From NCBI RefSeq assembly GCF_024266585.1, contig NZ_CP100647.1, positions 4,569,001-4,633,000 of the forward strand: a stretch of 64,000 nt of DNA, in the 5' to 3' direction. Position numbers and translations under genes: made by a program. This document shows, piece after piece, positions 17,138 through 24,769 of this stretch (positions are counted from its first letter, which is position 1; every line of letters begins with the position of its first letter). The notes beneath the pieces were generated by a model, which had not been told where the DNA came from, did not search any database, and saw only the letters and a list, made by a program, of their open reading frames with translations. The DNA comes from Xanthomonas sacchari. Lineage in GTDB: Bacteria; Pseudomonadota; Gammaproteobacteria; Xanthomonadales; Xanthomonadaceae.

Positions 17138-17243
17138 GGGGGAATCGGGAATCGGGAATGGAGAATCGAGGAGCGCAAGCCAGGAAGGTTCGGCCAACGG
17201 TGCGCCGCTTTTCCGATTCCCCATTCCCCAATCCCGATTCCCG
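17138..17243. repeat. GGGAATCGGGAAT intergenic inverted repeat
   Basis: Two arms face each other between divergent genes: 17138-17167 carries GGGAATCGGGAATCGGGAAT and 17213-17243 carries the imperfect reverse complement with CCATTCCCCAATCCCGATTC. Short runs of this GGGAATC unit are a familiar intergenic repeat in xanthomonads. The right arm ends about 47 nt before the permease start. Confidence 0.7.
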
Positions 17244-17290
17244 GCTTTATGCGATCATCCCCCGCTTCCCGCCGCCGCCCGGACTCGCCC

Positions 17291-18883
17291 ATGACCCACT
17301 CCGCCCTGCGCCGCGATGTCGGCCCGTTCGCCCTGATGCTGACCGGCCTGGGCTCGATCATCGGCTCCGGTTGGCTGTTCGGCGCCTGGCGCGCCGCCGG
17401 GCTGGCCGGCCCGGGCGCGATCTGGGCCTGGGTGCTGGGCGCGGCGATCGTCACCACCATCGCCCTGGCCTATGCCGAACTGGGCGCGATGTTCCCCGAG
17501 TCCGGCGGCATGGTCCGCTACAGCCACTATTCGCACGGCTCGCTGGTCGGCTTCATCGCCGGCTGGGCCAACTGGATCGCGATCGTGTCGGTAATCCCGG
17601 TGGAGGCCGAGGCCTCGGTGCAGTACATGGCGTCCTGGCCGTGGCAGTGGGCGCAGGACCTGTACGTGCAGCAGCCCGGCGGCGCCGGCGAGCTGTCGGT
17701 CCCCGGCCTGTGCATCGCCGCGGTGCTGGTGCTGGTGTACTTCCTGCTGAACTTCTGGAGCGTGAAGCTGTTCGCGCGCTCCAACAGCCTGATCACCGTG
17801 TTCAAGCTGGTGGTGCCGGCGCTGACCGGCGTGGCGCTGATCGCCAGCGGCTTCCACAGCGAGAACTTCAGCGTCGGCCTGCACGGCGGCAGCCACACCA
17901 TCGACTTCGCCGCGGTGCTCACCGCGGTGGCCACCGCCGGCATCGTGTTCAGCTTCAACGGCTTCCAGAGCCCGGTGAACCTGGCCGGCGAGGCGCGCAA
18001 TCCCGGGCGCAGCATCCCGTTCGCAGTGCTCGGCTCGATCGCGCTGGCCACGGTGATCTACGTGCTGCTGCAGGTCGCCTACCTGGGCGCGGTGCCCCCG
18101 GACCTGCTGGCCAAGGCCGGCTGGCACGGTATCGACTTCCGCTCGCCGTTCGCGCAGCTGGCGATCATCGTCAACCTGCACTGGCTGGCGATGCTGCTGT
18201 ACGTGGACGCCTTCGTCAGCCCCAGCGGCACCGGCATCACCTACACCGCCACCACCGCGCGGATGATCTACGGCATGGAGCGCAACGGCACCATGCCCAA
18301 GGTGCTGGGCCGGGTGCATCCGACCTGGGGCGTGCCGCGCCCGGCGATGTTCTTCAACCTGCTGGTGTCCTACCTGTTCCTGTTCTTCTTCCGCGGCTGG
18401 GGCACGCTGGCGGCGGTGATCTCGGTGGCGACCATCATTTCCTACCTGACCGGCCCGATCAGCGCGATGGCGCTGCGCAAGCACGCGCCGGACATGCACC
18501 GTCCGCTGCGCATCGCCGGCCTGCCGGTGCTGGCCGCGGCGGCTTTCGTGCTGGCCACCGAACTGCTGTACTGGGCGCGCTGGCCGCTGACCGGCGAGAT
18601 CATCCTGCTGATGCTGGTGGCCTTGCCGGTGTACGCCTACTACCAGCAGCGCGACGGCTGGAAGGATTTCCGCCGGCACCTGCGCGGCGCCAGCTGGCTG
18701 ATCGCCTACCTGCCGACCATCGCCCTGCTGTCATGGGCCGGCAGCACCACCTTCGGCGGCCACGGCTACCTGTCCTACGGGCCGGACCTGGTGGTGGTCG
18801 GCGTGGTCGCGCTGGGCTTCTACTTCTGGGGCGTGCGCGCCGGCTGGCGCACCCCGTCGCTGCAGCAGGCCAGCGCCGCCTGA
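17291..18883 (+). CDS. APC-family amino acid permease
   Basis: A 530-residue transporter with about 14 membrane segments. Helix 1 carries the APC signature GLGSIIGSGWLFG (unwound substrate-binding segment), and helix 3 includes ANWIAIV. The length and the extended C-terminus fit the aspartate/glutamate-type APC permeases common in xanthomonads, but the substrate is inferred. The start is the ATG at 17291 (MTHSALRRDVG), which begins right before the first helix. It converges on the gene at 18897 with a 13-nt gap. Confidence 0.88.
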   Translation: MTHSALRRDVGPFALMLTGLGSIIGSGWLFGAWRAAGLAGPGAIWAWVLGAAIVTTIALAYAELGAMFPESGGMVRYSHYSHGSLVGFIAGWANWIAIVSVIPVEAEASVQYMASWPWQWAQDLYVQQPGGAGELSVPGLCIAAVLVLVYFLLNFWSVKLFARSNSLITVFKLVVPALTGVALIASGFHSENFSVGLHGGSHTIDFAAVLTAVATAGIVFSFNGFQSPVNLAGEARNPGRSIPFAVLGSIALATVIYVLLQVAYLGAVPPDLLAKAGWHGIDFRSPFAQLAIIVNLHWLAMLLYVDAFVSPSGTGITYTATTARMIYGMERNGTMPKVLGRVHPTWGVPRPAMFFNLLVSYLFLFFFRGWGTLAAVISVATIISYLTGPISAMALRKHAPDMHRPLRIAGLPVLAAAAFVLATELLYWARWPLTGEIILLMLVALPVYAYYQQRDGWKDFRRHLRGASWLIAYLPTIALLSWAGSTTFGGHGYLSYGPDLVVVGVVALGFYFWGVRAGWRTPSLQQASAA

Positions 18884-18896
18884 GCCGCGGCGGCGC

Positions 18897-19445
18897 TCAG
18901 CCGCGGCGCAAGGCTTCCAGCGCCCGCGACAGCAGCGTCGCGCCGCTGAAGCCGGCCAGCGCACACAGGCCTATCGCACCGGCGATCGCCGCCATGCCTG
19001 CGTAACCGTCGAGCAGCGCGATCGCCACCCCGATGCACGCCGCCGAGAACCCCGCGCCGACCAGGCCGATGCGCAGATGCGCGCGCCAGCCGCGCAGGCG
19101 CGGCCAGGCGCGGACGGCGACCAGACCGGTCAGCAAGGCCGGCAAAACGCCGAACAGGTAGGAATACAGCGCGATCCCCAGGAGCAACAGCAGCCCGACG
19201 CCAAGGTCTCCGGAGTGGGCACCACCCCAGATCGACGCGACCGCCATCATCGGCAGGCAGACCACCACGGTCCCCAGCGGCGGCCCGACAAGCGGGAACG
19301 CCACCGCCACGCCAACGCCGACCAGCCAGCGCGGCAGCGGATCGTTGCCGGCGTCCGCCTCGACCGGATCGGCCCCTTCCGCGAGCGCGCTCGGCAGCGG
19401 GTCCGAGGCCGCCTGCGAGGCAGGCGGCAACGGGCCGTGGCTCAC
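18897..19445 (-). CDS. Hypothetical multi-pass membrane protein (182 aa)
   Basis: A 182-residue protein with about four hydrophobic helices after a charged, Pro/Ala-rich N-terminus of about 40 residues. A GTG start at 19445 is chosen because it overlaps the stop of the M28 peptidase gene (GTGA), giving coupled translation; the open frame upstream of it lies inside the peptidase gene. I recognise no family. Co-expression with a secreted peptidase is the only functional clue. Confidence 0.7.
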   Translation of the reverse strand: MSHGPLPPASQAASDPLPSALAEGADPVEADAGNDPLPRWLVGVGVAVAFPLVGPPLGTVVVCLPMMAVASIWGGAHSGDLGVGLLLLLGIALYSYLFGVLPALLTGLVAVRAWPRLRGWRAHLRIGLVGAGFSAACIGVAIALLDGYAGMAAIAGAIGLCALAGFSGATLLSRALEALRRG

Positions 19446-21115
19446 TTGGCGGACGCGGCTTGGCGCTGCGTGGCGCTGGCGTCGCGGGTGGCGCGGAACT
19501 CGGAGTCGCGGCTCCAGTTCGGCCACTGCGTCGAATTGGCCAGTTCCTCGCCCAGCGTATACAGCACCTGCATGTCGCGCGCGGCACCGGCGAAGGTCCA
19601 GTTCGGCTGCCATTCGTCGCCGGGCTGGTGGTAGCGCTTGGCGGTGTAGTCGTCCGAGGCCGCCTTGCCGGCCGCCACGCCGCCGTCCACCCAGTCCTGG
19701 CCGGCGGCGAAGGACAGCGCCGGCACGCCGCGCTTGGCGAAGGAGAAGTGGTCGGAGCGGAAGAAGTAGCCGGCTTCCGGCTTCGGATCGGGCGTGTAGC
19801 GCAGATCCCAGCCCTTGGCCACGCGCTTGAGATCGTCGAGCAGTTCCAGCTTGGCGGTGCCGTAGATGCCGAAATCGCGCGAGGGCCCGAACGGGCTCAT
19901 GCCGTCCATATTGATCACCGCCACCGTGCGCGCCAGCGGATACAGCGGCTTGGAGGCGTAGTACTCCGAGCCGAGCAAGCCCTTCTCCTCGGCGGTGACC
20001 GCCATGAACACCACCGAGCGCTGCGGCGCCGGCCCCTTGGCGAAGGCGCGGGCCAGTTCCAGCAGCGCGGCGACGCCGCTGGCGTTGTCCAGCGCGCCGT
20101 TGAAGATGCGGTCGCCCTTGGCGTCGGGCGCGCCCACGCCCAGGTGATCCCAGTGCGCGGTGTAGATGAGGGTCTCGTCCGGCCGGGTCTTGCCGGGCAG
20201 CCGCGCGACCACGTTGTGCGAGGTGATCACTTCCGACTTCACCGCGTAGTCGGCGTACAGGCGCTCGCCCTTCAGTTCCACCGGCTTGAAGTCGCGCGAC
20301 TGCGCCTGCTTCTTCAGCGCATCGAAATCCAGCCCGGCGCGCTTGAACAGCTCCACCGCCAGATCGCGCTGGATCCAGCCCTCCAGCTCCGGGTGCACGG
20401 CCTTGGGATCGTCGCGGACCACGTCGAACATGCTGTTGGTGTTGGAGTTGGCGACGGTGGCCCAGCCGTAGGACGCCGGCGCGGTCTCGTGCACGATCAG
20501 CACGCCGGCCGCGCCCTGCCGCGCGCCCTCTTCGAACTTGTAGGTCCAGCGGCCGTAGTAGGTCATGCCCTTGCCGTCGAACGCGCCCTTGCCGGTCTCG
20601 AAGTCGGGATCGTTGATCAGCACCACCGCGATCTTGCCCTTCAGGTCCACGCCCTTGAAGTCGTCCCAGCCGCGCTCGGGCGCCTTGACGCCGTAGCCGA
20701 CGAACACCAGCGGCGCGCCGTCCAGGGTCACCTGGCTGCTGCCGTCGAGCGCGGCGCGCACGGCGATCTGCTGGCCCTGGGTCAGGGCCTGGCGCTGGTC
20801 GCCGCTGGCGATCGCCAGCTGCGGGGTGCCGACGATGTCGGCGCGGCGCAGCGGCACCGCCTGGGTCCACAGGCGCTTGCCGTCGCGCAGGTCGCCGCCG
20901 GGCTGCAGCCCGGCCGCCTGGAACTGCGCGCTGAGGTAGGCCACGGTCTTCTCCTCGCCCGCCGAGCCCGGGGCGCGGCCCTCGTAGGCGTCGGAGGCCA
21001 GCGTCTTGACGTCGCTGGACAGGCGCTGGGTGTCGAAGGTCGGTGCGGGCGGCGGCGCCGCCAGGCAGGCGCCGGACAGCGCCAGGGCCAGCAGGCTCAC
21101 GGTCGGGTGTTTCAC
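19442..21115 (-). CDS. Secreted M28-family zinc aminopeptidase
   Basis: A 557-residue peptidase with a signal peptide (VKHPTVSLLALALSGACLA), an inserted PA domain around residues 130-260 (the GVKAPERGWDDFKG and GKIAVVLIND stretches) and an M28 domain. Zinc ligands and catalytic residues are in order: TAHWDHLG (His), GALDNASG (bridging Asp), TAEEKGLLGS (catalytic Glu-Glu), NMDG (Asp) and RSDHFSF (His). The GTG start at 21115 follows GAGGGGAACTCC, a strong ribosome site. It should act in the periplasm or medium on peptide N-termini. Confidence 0.93.
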   Translation of the reverse strand: MKHPTVSLLALALSGACLAAPPPAPTFDTQRLSSDVKTLASDAYEGRAPGSAGEEKTVAYLSAQFQAAGLQPGGDLRDGKRLWTQAVPLRRADIVGTPQLAIASGDQRQALTQGQQIAVRAALDGSSQVTLDGAPLVFVGYGVKAPERGWDDFKGVDLKGKIAVVLINDPDFETGKGAFDGKGMTYYGRWTYKFEEGARQGAAGVLIVHETAPASYGWATVANSNTNSMFDVVRDDPKAVHPELEGWIQRDLAVELFKRAGLDFDALKKQAQSRDFKPVELKGERLYADYAVKSEVITSHNVVARLPGKTRPDETLIYTAHWDHLGVGAPDAKGDRIFNGALDNASGVAALLELARAFAKGPAPQRSVVFMAVTAEEKGLLGSEYYASKPLYPLARTVAVINMDGMSPFGPSRDFGIYGTAKLELLDDLKRVAKGWDLRYTPDPKPEAGYFFRSDHFSFAKRGVPALSFAAGQDWVDGGVAAGKAASDDYTAKRYHQPGDEWQPNWTFAGAARDMQVLYTLGEELANSTQWPNWSRDSEFRATRDASATQRQAASAK

Positions 21116-21219
21116 GGAGTTCCCCTCGGTAGACACAAAGAGGACCGAGTGTAGCGGCGCCCACACCGGGCCGGGATGGGTCGAACGACCCCCATGCGTG
21201 CGCTGTCGCAAAAATTTAT

Positions 21220-21235
21220 TGTGATAAACCGCTCA
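21220..21235 (+). promoter_or_regulatory. Candidate Clp/CRP-like site upstream of the cellulase gene
   Basis: TGTGA-N6-GCTCA lies in an AT-rich island (about 21210-21265) about 190 nt before the cellulase start. The left half matches the Clp/CRP half-site fully, the right half 3 of 5. In Xanthomonas the global regulator Clp is known to activate engXCA directly, which is why this half-perfect site is noted. Confidence 0.4.
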
Positions 21236-21421
21236 AATATGAAGCTGAACATGCTCTAATGCGGCGCTCGCGTATCGCGGGGCCGAGCCGATCCGGTGGC
21301 CCCCGCCGATCCGCGTGCCCGCCCCGGCTTCCACCCGAGCCGGGCCTGGAGTCCGTTGCCCCCACCCTCATCCTGGGCCGCTCCGACTGCGGGGCCGGCT
21401 CGCTTCCGGAGACCTGCAGAA

Positions 21422-22885
21422 ATGGCGATGTCCCCCCTCACCCGCATCACCCGCTGCGCGCTGGCCGCCGCGCTGCTGGCCGCCAGCGGTTCGGCCTGGA
21501 GTTACGCGGTCAGCAAAGGCACGGTGGTGGACGACCGCGGCAACGCGGTGCAGCTGCGCGGCGTCAACTGGTTCGGCTTCGAAGGCAGCGCGCACACCGT
21601 GCACGGCCTGTGGGCGCGCAACTGGAAGGACATGATCACGCAGATGCAGGGCCTGGGCTTCAACGCCGTGCGCCTGCCGTTCTGCCCGCAGACCCTGCGC
21701 GGCGTCGCCCCGACCAGCATCGACTACGGCCGCAACCCGGACCTGCAGGGCCTGAGCTCGCTGCAGGTGCTGGACAAGGTGGTCAACGAGTTCAGCAGCC
21801 GCGGCATGTACGTGCTGCTGGACCACCACTCGCCCGATTGCCAGGGCATCTCCGAGCTCTGGTACACCGACTCCTACAGCGAGCAGCAGTGGCTCAGCGA
21901 CCTGACGTTCGTGGCCAAGCGCTACGCGTCGGTGCCGGGCGTGATCGGCATCGACCTGAAGAACGAGCCGAACGGGCGCAACACCTGGGGCACCGGCAAC
22001 CTCAAGACCGACTGGAACAAGGCGGTCGAGCGCGCCTCGGCGGCGGTGCTGAAGGTGGCGCCGAAGTGGCTGATCGTGGTCGAGGGCATCACCGACAACC
22101 CGACCTGCTCCAGCAGCTACGGCTACTGGTGGGGCGGCAACCTGGAACCGCTGACCTGCACCAAGCTCAACGTGCCGGCCAACCGCCTGCTGCTGTCGCC
22201 GCACGTGTATGGCCCAGACGTGAACTGGCAGCCCTACTTCGGCGACGGCAGCTTCCCGGCCAACATGCCGGCGATCTGGGAGCGCCAGTTCGGCCAGCTG
22301 ACCCAGCGCGGCTACGCCATGATGATCGGCGAGTTCGGCGGCAACGAAGGCCGCAACCAGGCGCAGGATCCGGTGCTGCAGAAGGCGCTGATCGACTACC
22401 TGATCAAGAAGAACATCCGCAGCGGCTTCTACTGGGCATGGAACCCCAACAGCCGCGACACCGGCGGCGTGCTCGACGACGACTGGACCACCGTGCGCAC
22501 CGAGAAGATGGTCGGGCTGAAGCGGCTGTGGGGCGACACCAGCGGCACCACGCCGACGCCCACTCCGACGCCGTCGCCCACCCCGGAGCCGACGCCGGAG
22601 CCGACCCCGACGCCCACGCCGGCCCCGGGCAGCGCCAGCTTCAGCACCAAGATCATCGTCGACAGCGACTGGAACGCCGGCTACTGCGAACGCGTGCAGG
22701 TGACCAACAGCGGCAGCGCCACCGGCAACTGGGCGGTCACCCTGTCCATCAGCGGCACCGTCAACAACCTGTGGAACGCCACCTGGACGCAGTCGGGCAC
22801 CACGCTCAGCGCCAGCGGCGTGGACTGGAACAAGACCCTGGCCCCCGGCGCCACCGCCGAGTTCGGGTTCTGCGCGGCCCGCTGA
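21422..22885 (+). CDS. engXCA: GH5 endoglucanase with C-terminal CBM2 (tandem copy 1)
   Basis: A 487-residue secreted cellulase. Order: Sec signal peptide (residues 1-27, ending SAWS), GH5 catalytic domain (about 28-370) with acid/base Glu182 in DLKNEPNG and nucleophile Glu304 in IGEFGG, a Pro/Thr linker (about 377-403, mostly PT repeats) and a CBM2-type cellulose-binding module (about 405-487) with paired terminal Cys and conserved Trp. It matches the engXCA type of plant-pathogenic Xanthomonas. The first of two nearby ATGs (21422) is chosen since GGAGA at 21408-21412 is well spaced from it. A strong terminator follows. Confidence 0.95.
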   Translation: MAMSPLTRITRCALAAALLAASGSAWSYAVSKGTVVDDRGNAVQLRGVNWFGFEGSAHTVHGLWARNWKDMITQMQGLGFNAVRLPFCPQTLRGVAPTSIDYGRNPDLQGLSSLQVLDKVVNEFSSRGMYVLLDHHSPDCQGISELWYTDSYSEQQWLSDLTFVAKRYASVPGVIGIDLKNEPNGRNTWGTGNLKTDWNKAVERASAAVLKVAPKWLIVVEGITDNPTCSSSYGYWWGGNLEPLTCTKLNVPANRLLLSPHVYGPDVNWQPYFGDGSFPANMPAIWERQFGQLTQRGYAMMIGEFGGNEGRNQAQDPVLQKALIDYLIKKNIRSGFYWAWNPNSRDTGGVLDDDWTTVRTEKMVGLKRLWGDTSGTTPTPTPTPSPTPEPTPEPTPTPTPAPGSASFSTKIIVDSDWNAGYCERVQVTNSGSATGNWAVTLSISGTVNNLWNATWTQSGTTLSASGVDWNKTLAPGATAEFGFCAAR

Positions 22886-22925
22886 GGCGGCACCCGCGCA
22901 CGGCGCGCTTCGCGCCGTGACCCTG

Positions 22926-22957
22926 CCAACGGCAGCGTCCCGCGACGCTGCCGTTGG
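22926..22957 (+). terminator. Rho-independent terminator after the first cellulase gene
   Basis: A perfect 14-bp stem (CCAACGGCAGCGTC paired with GACGCTGCCGTTGG) with a 4-nt loop is followed by CGTTTCT. It separates the two cellulase genes, so each probably has its own transcript. Confidence 0.75.
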
Positions 22958-23154
22958 CGTTTCTGTCGCGCGCGCTCGCGCAAACTCGGGCCAAGGCGGC
23001 GCCTGCGCCGCGCCTGCCGCACGCAATCGGTGGACAAGCGCGTCTTCTGAAATGGCGATCACGATCGCCGCGGCCACCACTGCCGATCATGGCCGCCAGC
23101 ATCCGCCCCCTTTGGCTGGCGCATTCCGCACCGGCCGCCATCGGAGCCAACGCG

Positions 23155-24606
23155 ATGAATCGGTCCCTGCATTCCCGCCTCACCCGCTGCCTGCTGGCCG
23201 CGACGCTCGTGCTCGCCAGCGGCTCGGCCTGGAGCTACGCCATCCAGCAGGGCAAGGTGGTGGACGACGCCGGCAACGCGGTGCAGCTGCGCGGCGTCAA
23301 CTGGTTCGGTTTCGAAACCTCCCAGCACATCGTGCACGGCCTGTGGGCGCGCAACTGGAAGGACATGATCACGCAGATGCAGGGCCTGGGCTTCAACGCC
23401 GTGCGCCTGCCGTTCTGCCCGCAGACGCTGCGGGCGGTGTCGCCCGGCAGCATCGACTACAGCCGCAACCCGGATCTGCAAGGCCTGAACTCGCTGCAGA
23501 TCCTCGACAAGGTGATCAACGAACTCAGCAGCCGCGGCATGTACGTGCTGCTCGACCACCACACGCCGGACTGCAACGCCATCTCCGAACTCTGGTACAC
23601 CGGCAGCTACAGCGAACAGCAATGGCTGGACGATCTGAGCTTCGTCGCCAAGCGCTACGCGTCGGTCCCGGGGGTGATCGGCCTGGACCTGAAGAACGAG
23701 CCGCACGGCGCCGCCACCTGGGGCAGCGGCAACGCCGCCACCGACTGGAACAAGGCCGCCGAACGCGCGGCGGCGGCGGTGCTGAAGCTGGCGCCGAACT
23801 GGCTGATCGTGGTCGAGGGCATCGCCGACACGTCGACCTGTTCCAGCGGCACCGCGCACTTCTGGGGCGAGAACCTGGAGCCGCTGGCCTGCACCCCGCT
23901 GGCCATCCCCGCCAACCGCCTGCTGCTGGCCCCGCACGTATACGGGCCGGACGTGTCCATGCAGTCCTACTTCAGCGCGGCCAACTTCCCGGCCAACATG
24001 CCGGCGATCTGGGAGCAGCACTTCGGCCGGTTCGTCCAGGCCGGCCATGCGCTGCTGCTGGGCGAGTTCGGCGGCAAGTACGGCCAGGGCAACCCGCTGG
24101 ACGTGCAGTGGCAGAACGCGCTGGTCGACTACCTGATCGGCAAGGGCATCCACAGCGGCTTCTACTGGTCGTGGAACCCGAACAGCGGCGACACCGGCGG
24201 CATCCTCAACGACGACTGGAGCACGGTGCGCACCGACAAGGTGACCCTGCTGAAGCAGCTGTGGGACGGCGCCGGCAGCGGCAATGCTGGCGGTGGCGGT
24301 GGCGGTGGCGGTGACAACGGTGGCGGCGGAACGCCCACGCCGCCGCCGTCCGGCAGCAGCTTCAGCACCAAGGTGCTGGTGGACAGCGACTGGAGCGCCG
24401 GCTACTGCAACCGCGTGCAGGTGACCAACACCGGCGGCAGCAGCGGCGACTGGAGCGCCACCCTGTCGATCAGCGGCACCGTCAGCAACCTGTGGAACGC
24501 CACCTGGACCCAATCGGGCACCACCCTCAGCGCCAGCGGCGTGGACTGGAACAAGACCCTGGCCCCCGGCGCGACCGCCGAGTTCGGCTTCTGCGCCGCA
24601 CGCTGA
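23155..24606 (+). CDS. GH5 endoglucanase with C-terminal CBM2 (tandem copy 2)
   Basis: A 483-residue paralogue of the preceding gene. The catalytic domains align without gaps through residue 370, and both active-site glutamates fall at the same positions (Glu182, Glu304). The CBM2 modules end with the same 29 or so residues. The linkers differ completely: this one is a Gly-rich run (about residues 372-393) followed by a short TPTPPPSG stretch. The start at 23155 follows GGAG at 23143. It is likely secreted by the type II system and acts on beta-1,4-glucan of plant walls. Confidence 0.95.
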   Translation: MNRSLHSRLTRCLLAATLVLASGSAWSYAIQQGKVVDDAGNAVQLRGVNWFGFETSQHIVHGLWARNWKDMITQMQGLGFNAVRLPFCPQTLRAVSPGSIDYSRNPDLQGLNSLQILDKVINELSSRGMYVLLDHHTPDCNAISELWYTGSYSEQQWLDDLSFVAKRYASVPGVIGLDLKNEPHGAATWGSGNAATDWNKAAERAAAAVLKLAPNWLIVVEGIADTSTCSSGTAHFWGENLEPLACTPLAIPANRLLLAPHVYGPDVSMQSYFSAANFPANMPAIWEQHFGRFVQAGHALLLGEFGGKYGQGNPLDVQWQNALVDYLIGKGIHSGFYWSWNPNSGDTGGILNDDWSTVRTDKVTLLKQLWDGAGSGNAGGGGGGGGDNGGGGTPTPPPSGSSFSTKVLVDSDWSAGYCNRVQVTNTGGSSGDWSATLSISGTVSNLWNATWTQSGTTLSASGVDWNKTLAPGATAEFGFCAAR

Positions 24607-24632
24607 GCGCTCCGCTGCGGCGCTGACGTCAC

Positions 24633-24665
24633 GCGCGCGGCCATTTCCCGGGAATGGCCGCGCGC
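24633..24665 (+). terminator. Hairpin after the second cellulase gene
   Basis: A perfect 13-bp stem (GCGCGCGGCCATT with its complement) and a 7-nt loop lie 27 nt past the stop. There is no T-run after it, so it may be a processed-end stabiliser rather than a true intrinsic terminator. Confidence 0.45.
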
Positions 24666-24769
24666 CATGCCGCCCACCCGGCACGCCCCACGGTGTGCCA
24701 TCAGTCACGTTCCCGCGGCCGCCGCCGCGCCTCTATGCTGGCGCACTGTCCCACACTCAGGCCCGGCCC

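Noticed and set aside
17255-18679. A 474-codon antisense frame in the APC permease gene
   Set aside because: Rich in His, Gln and Arg with no domain; it mirrors the codon structure of the permease.
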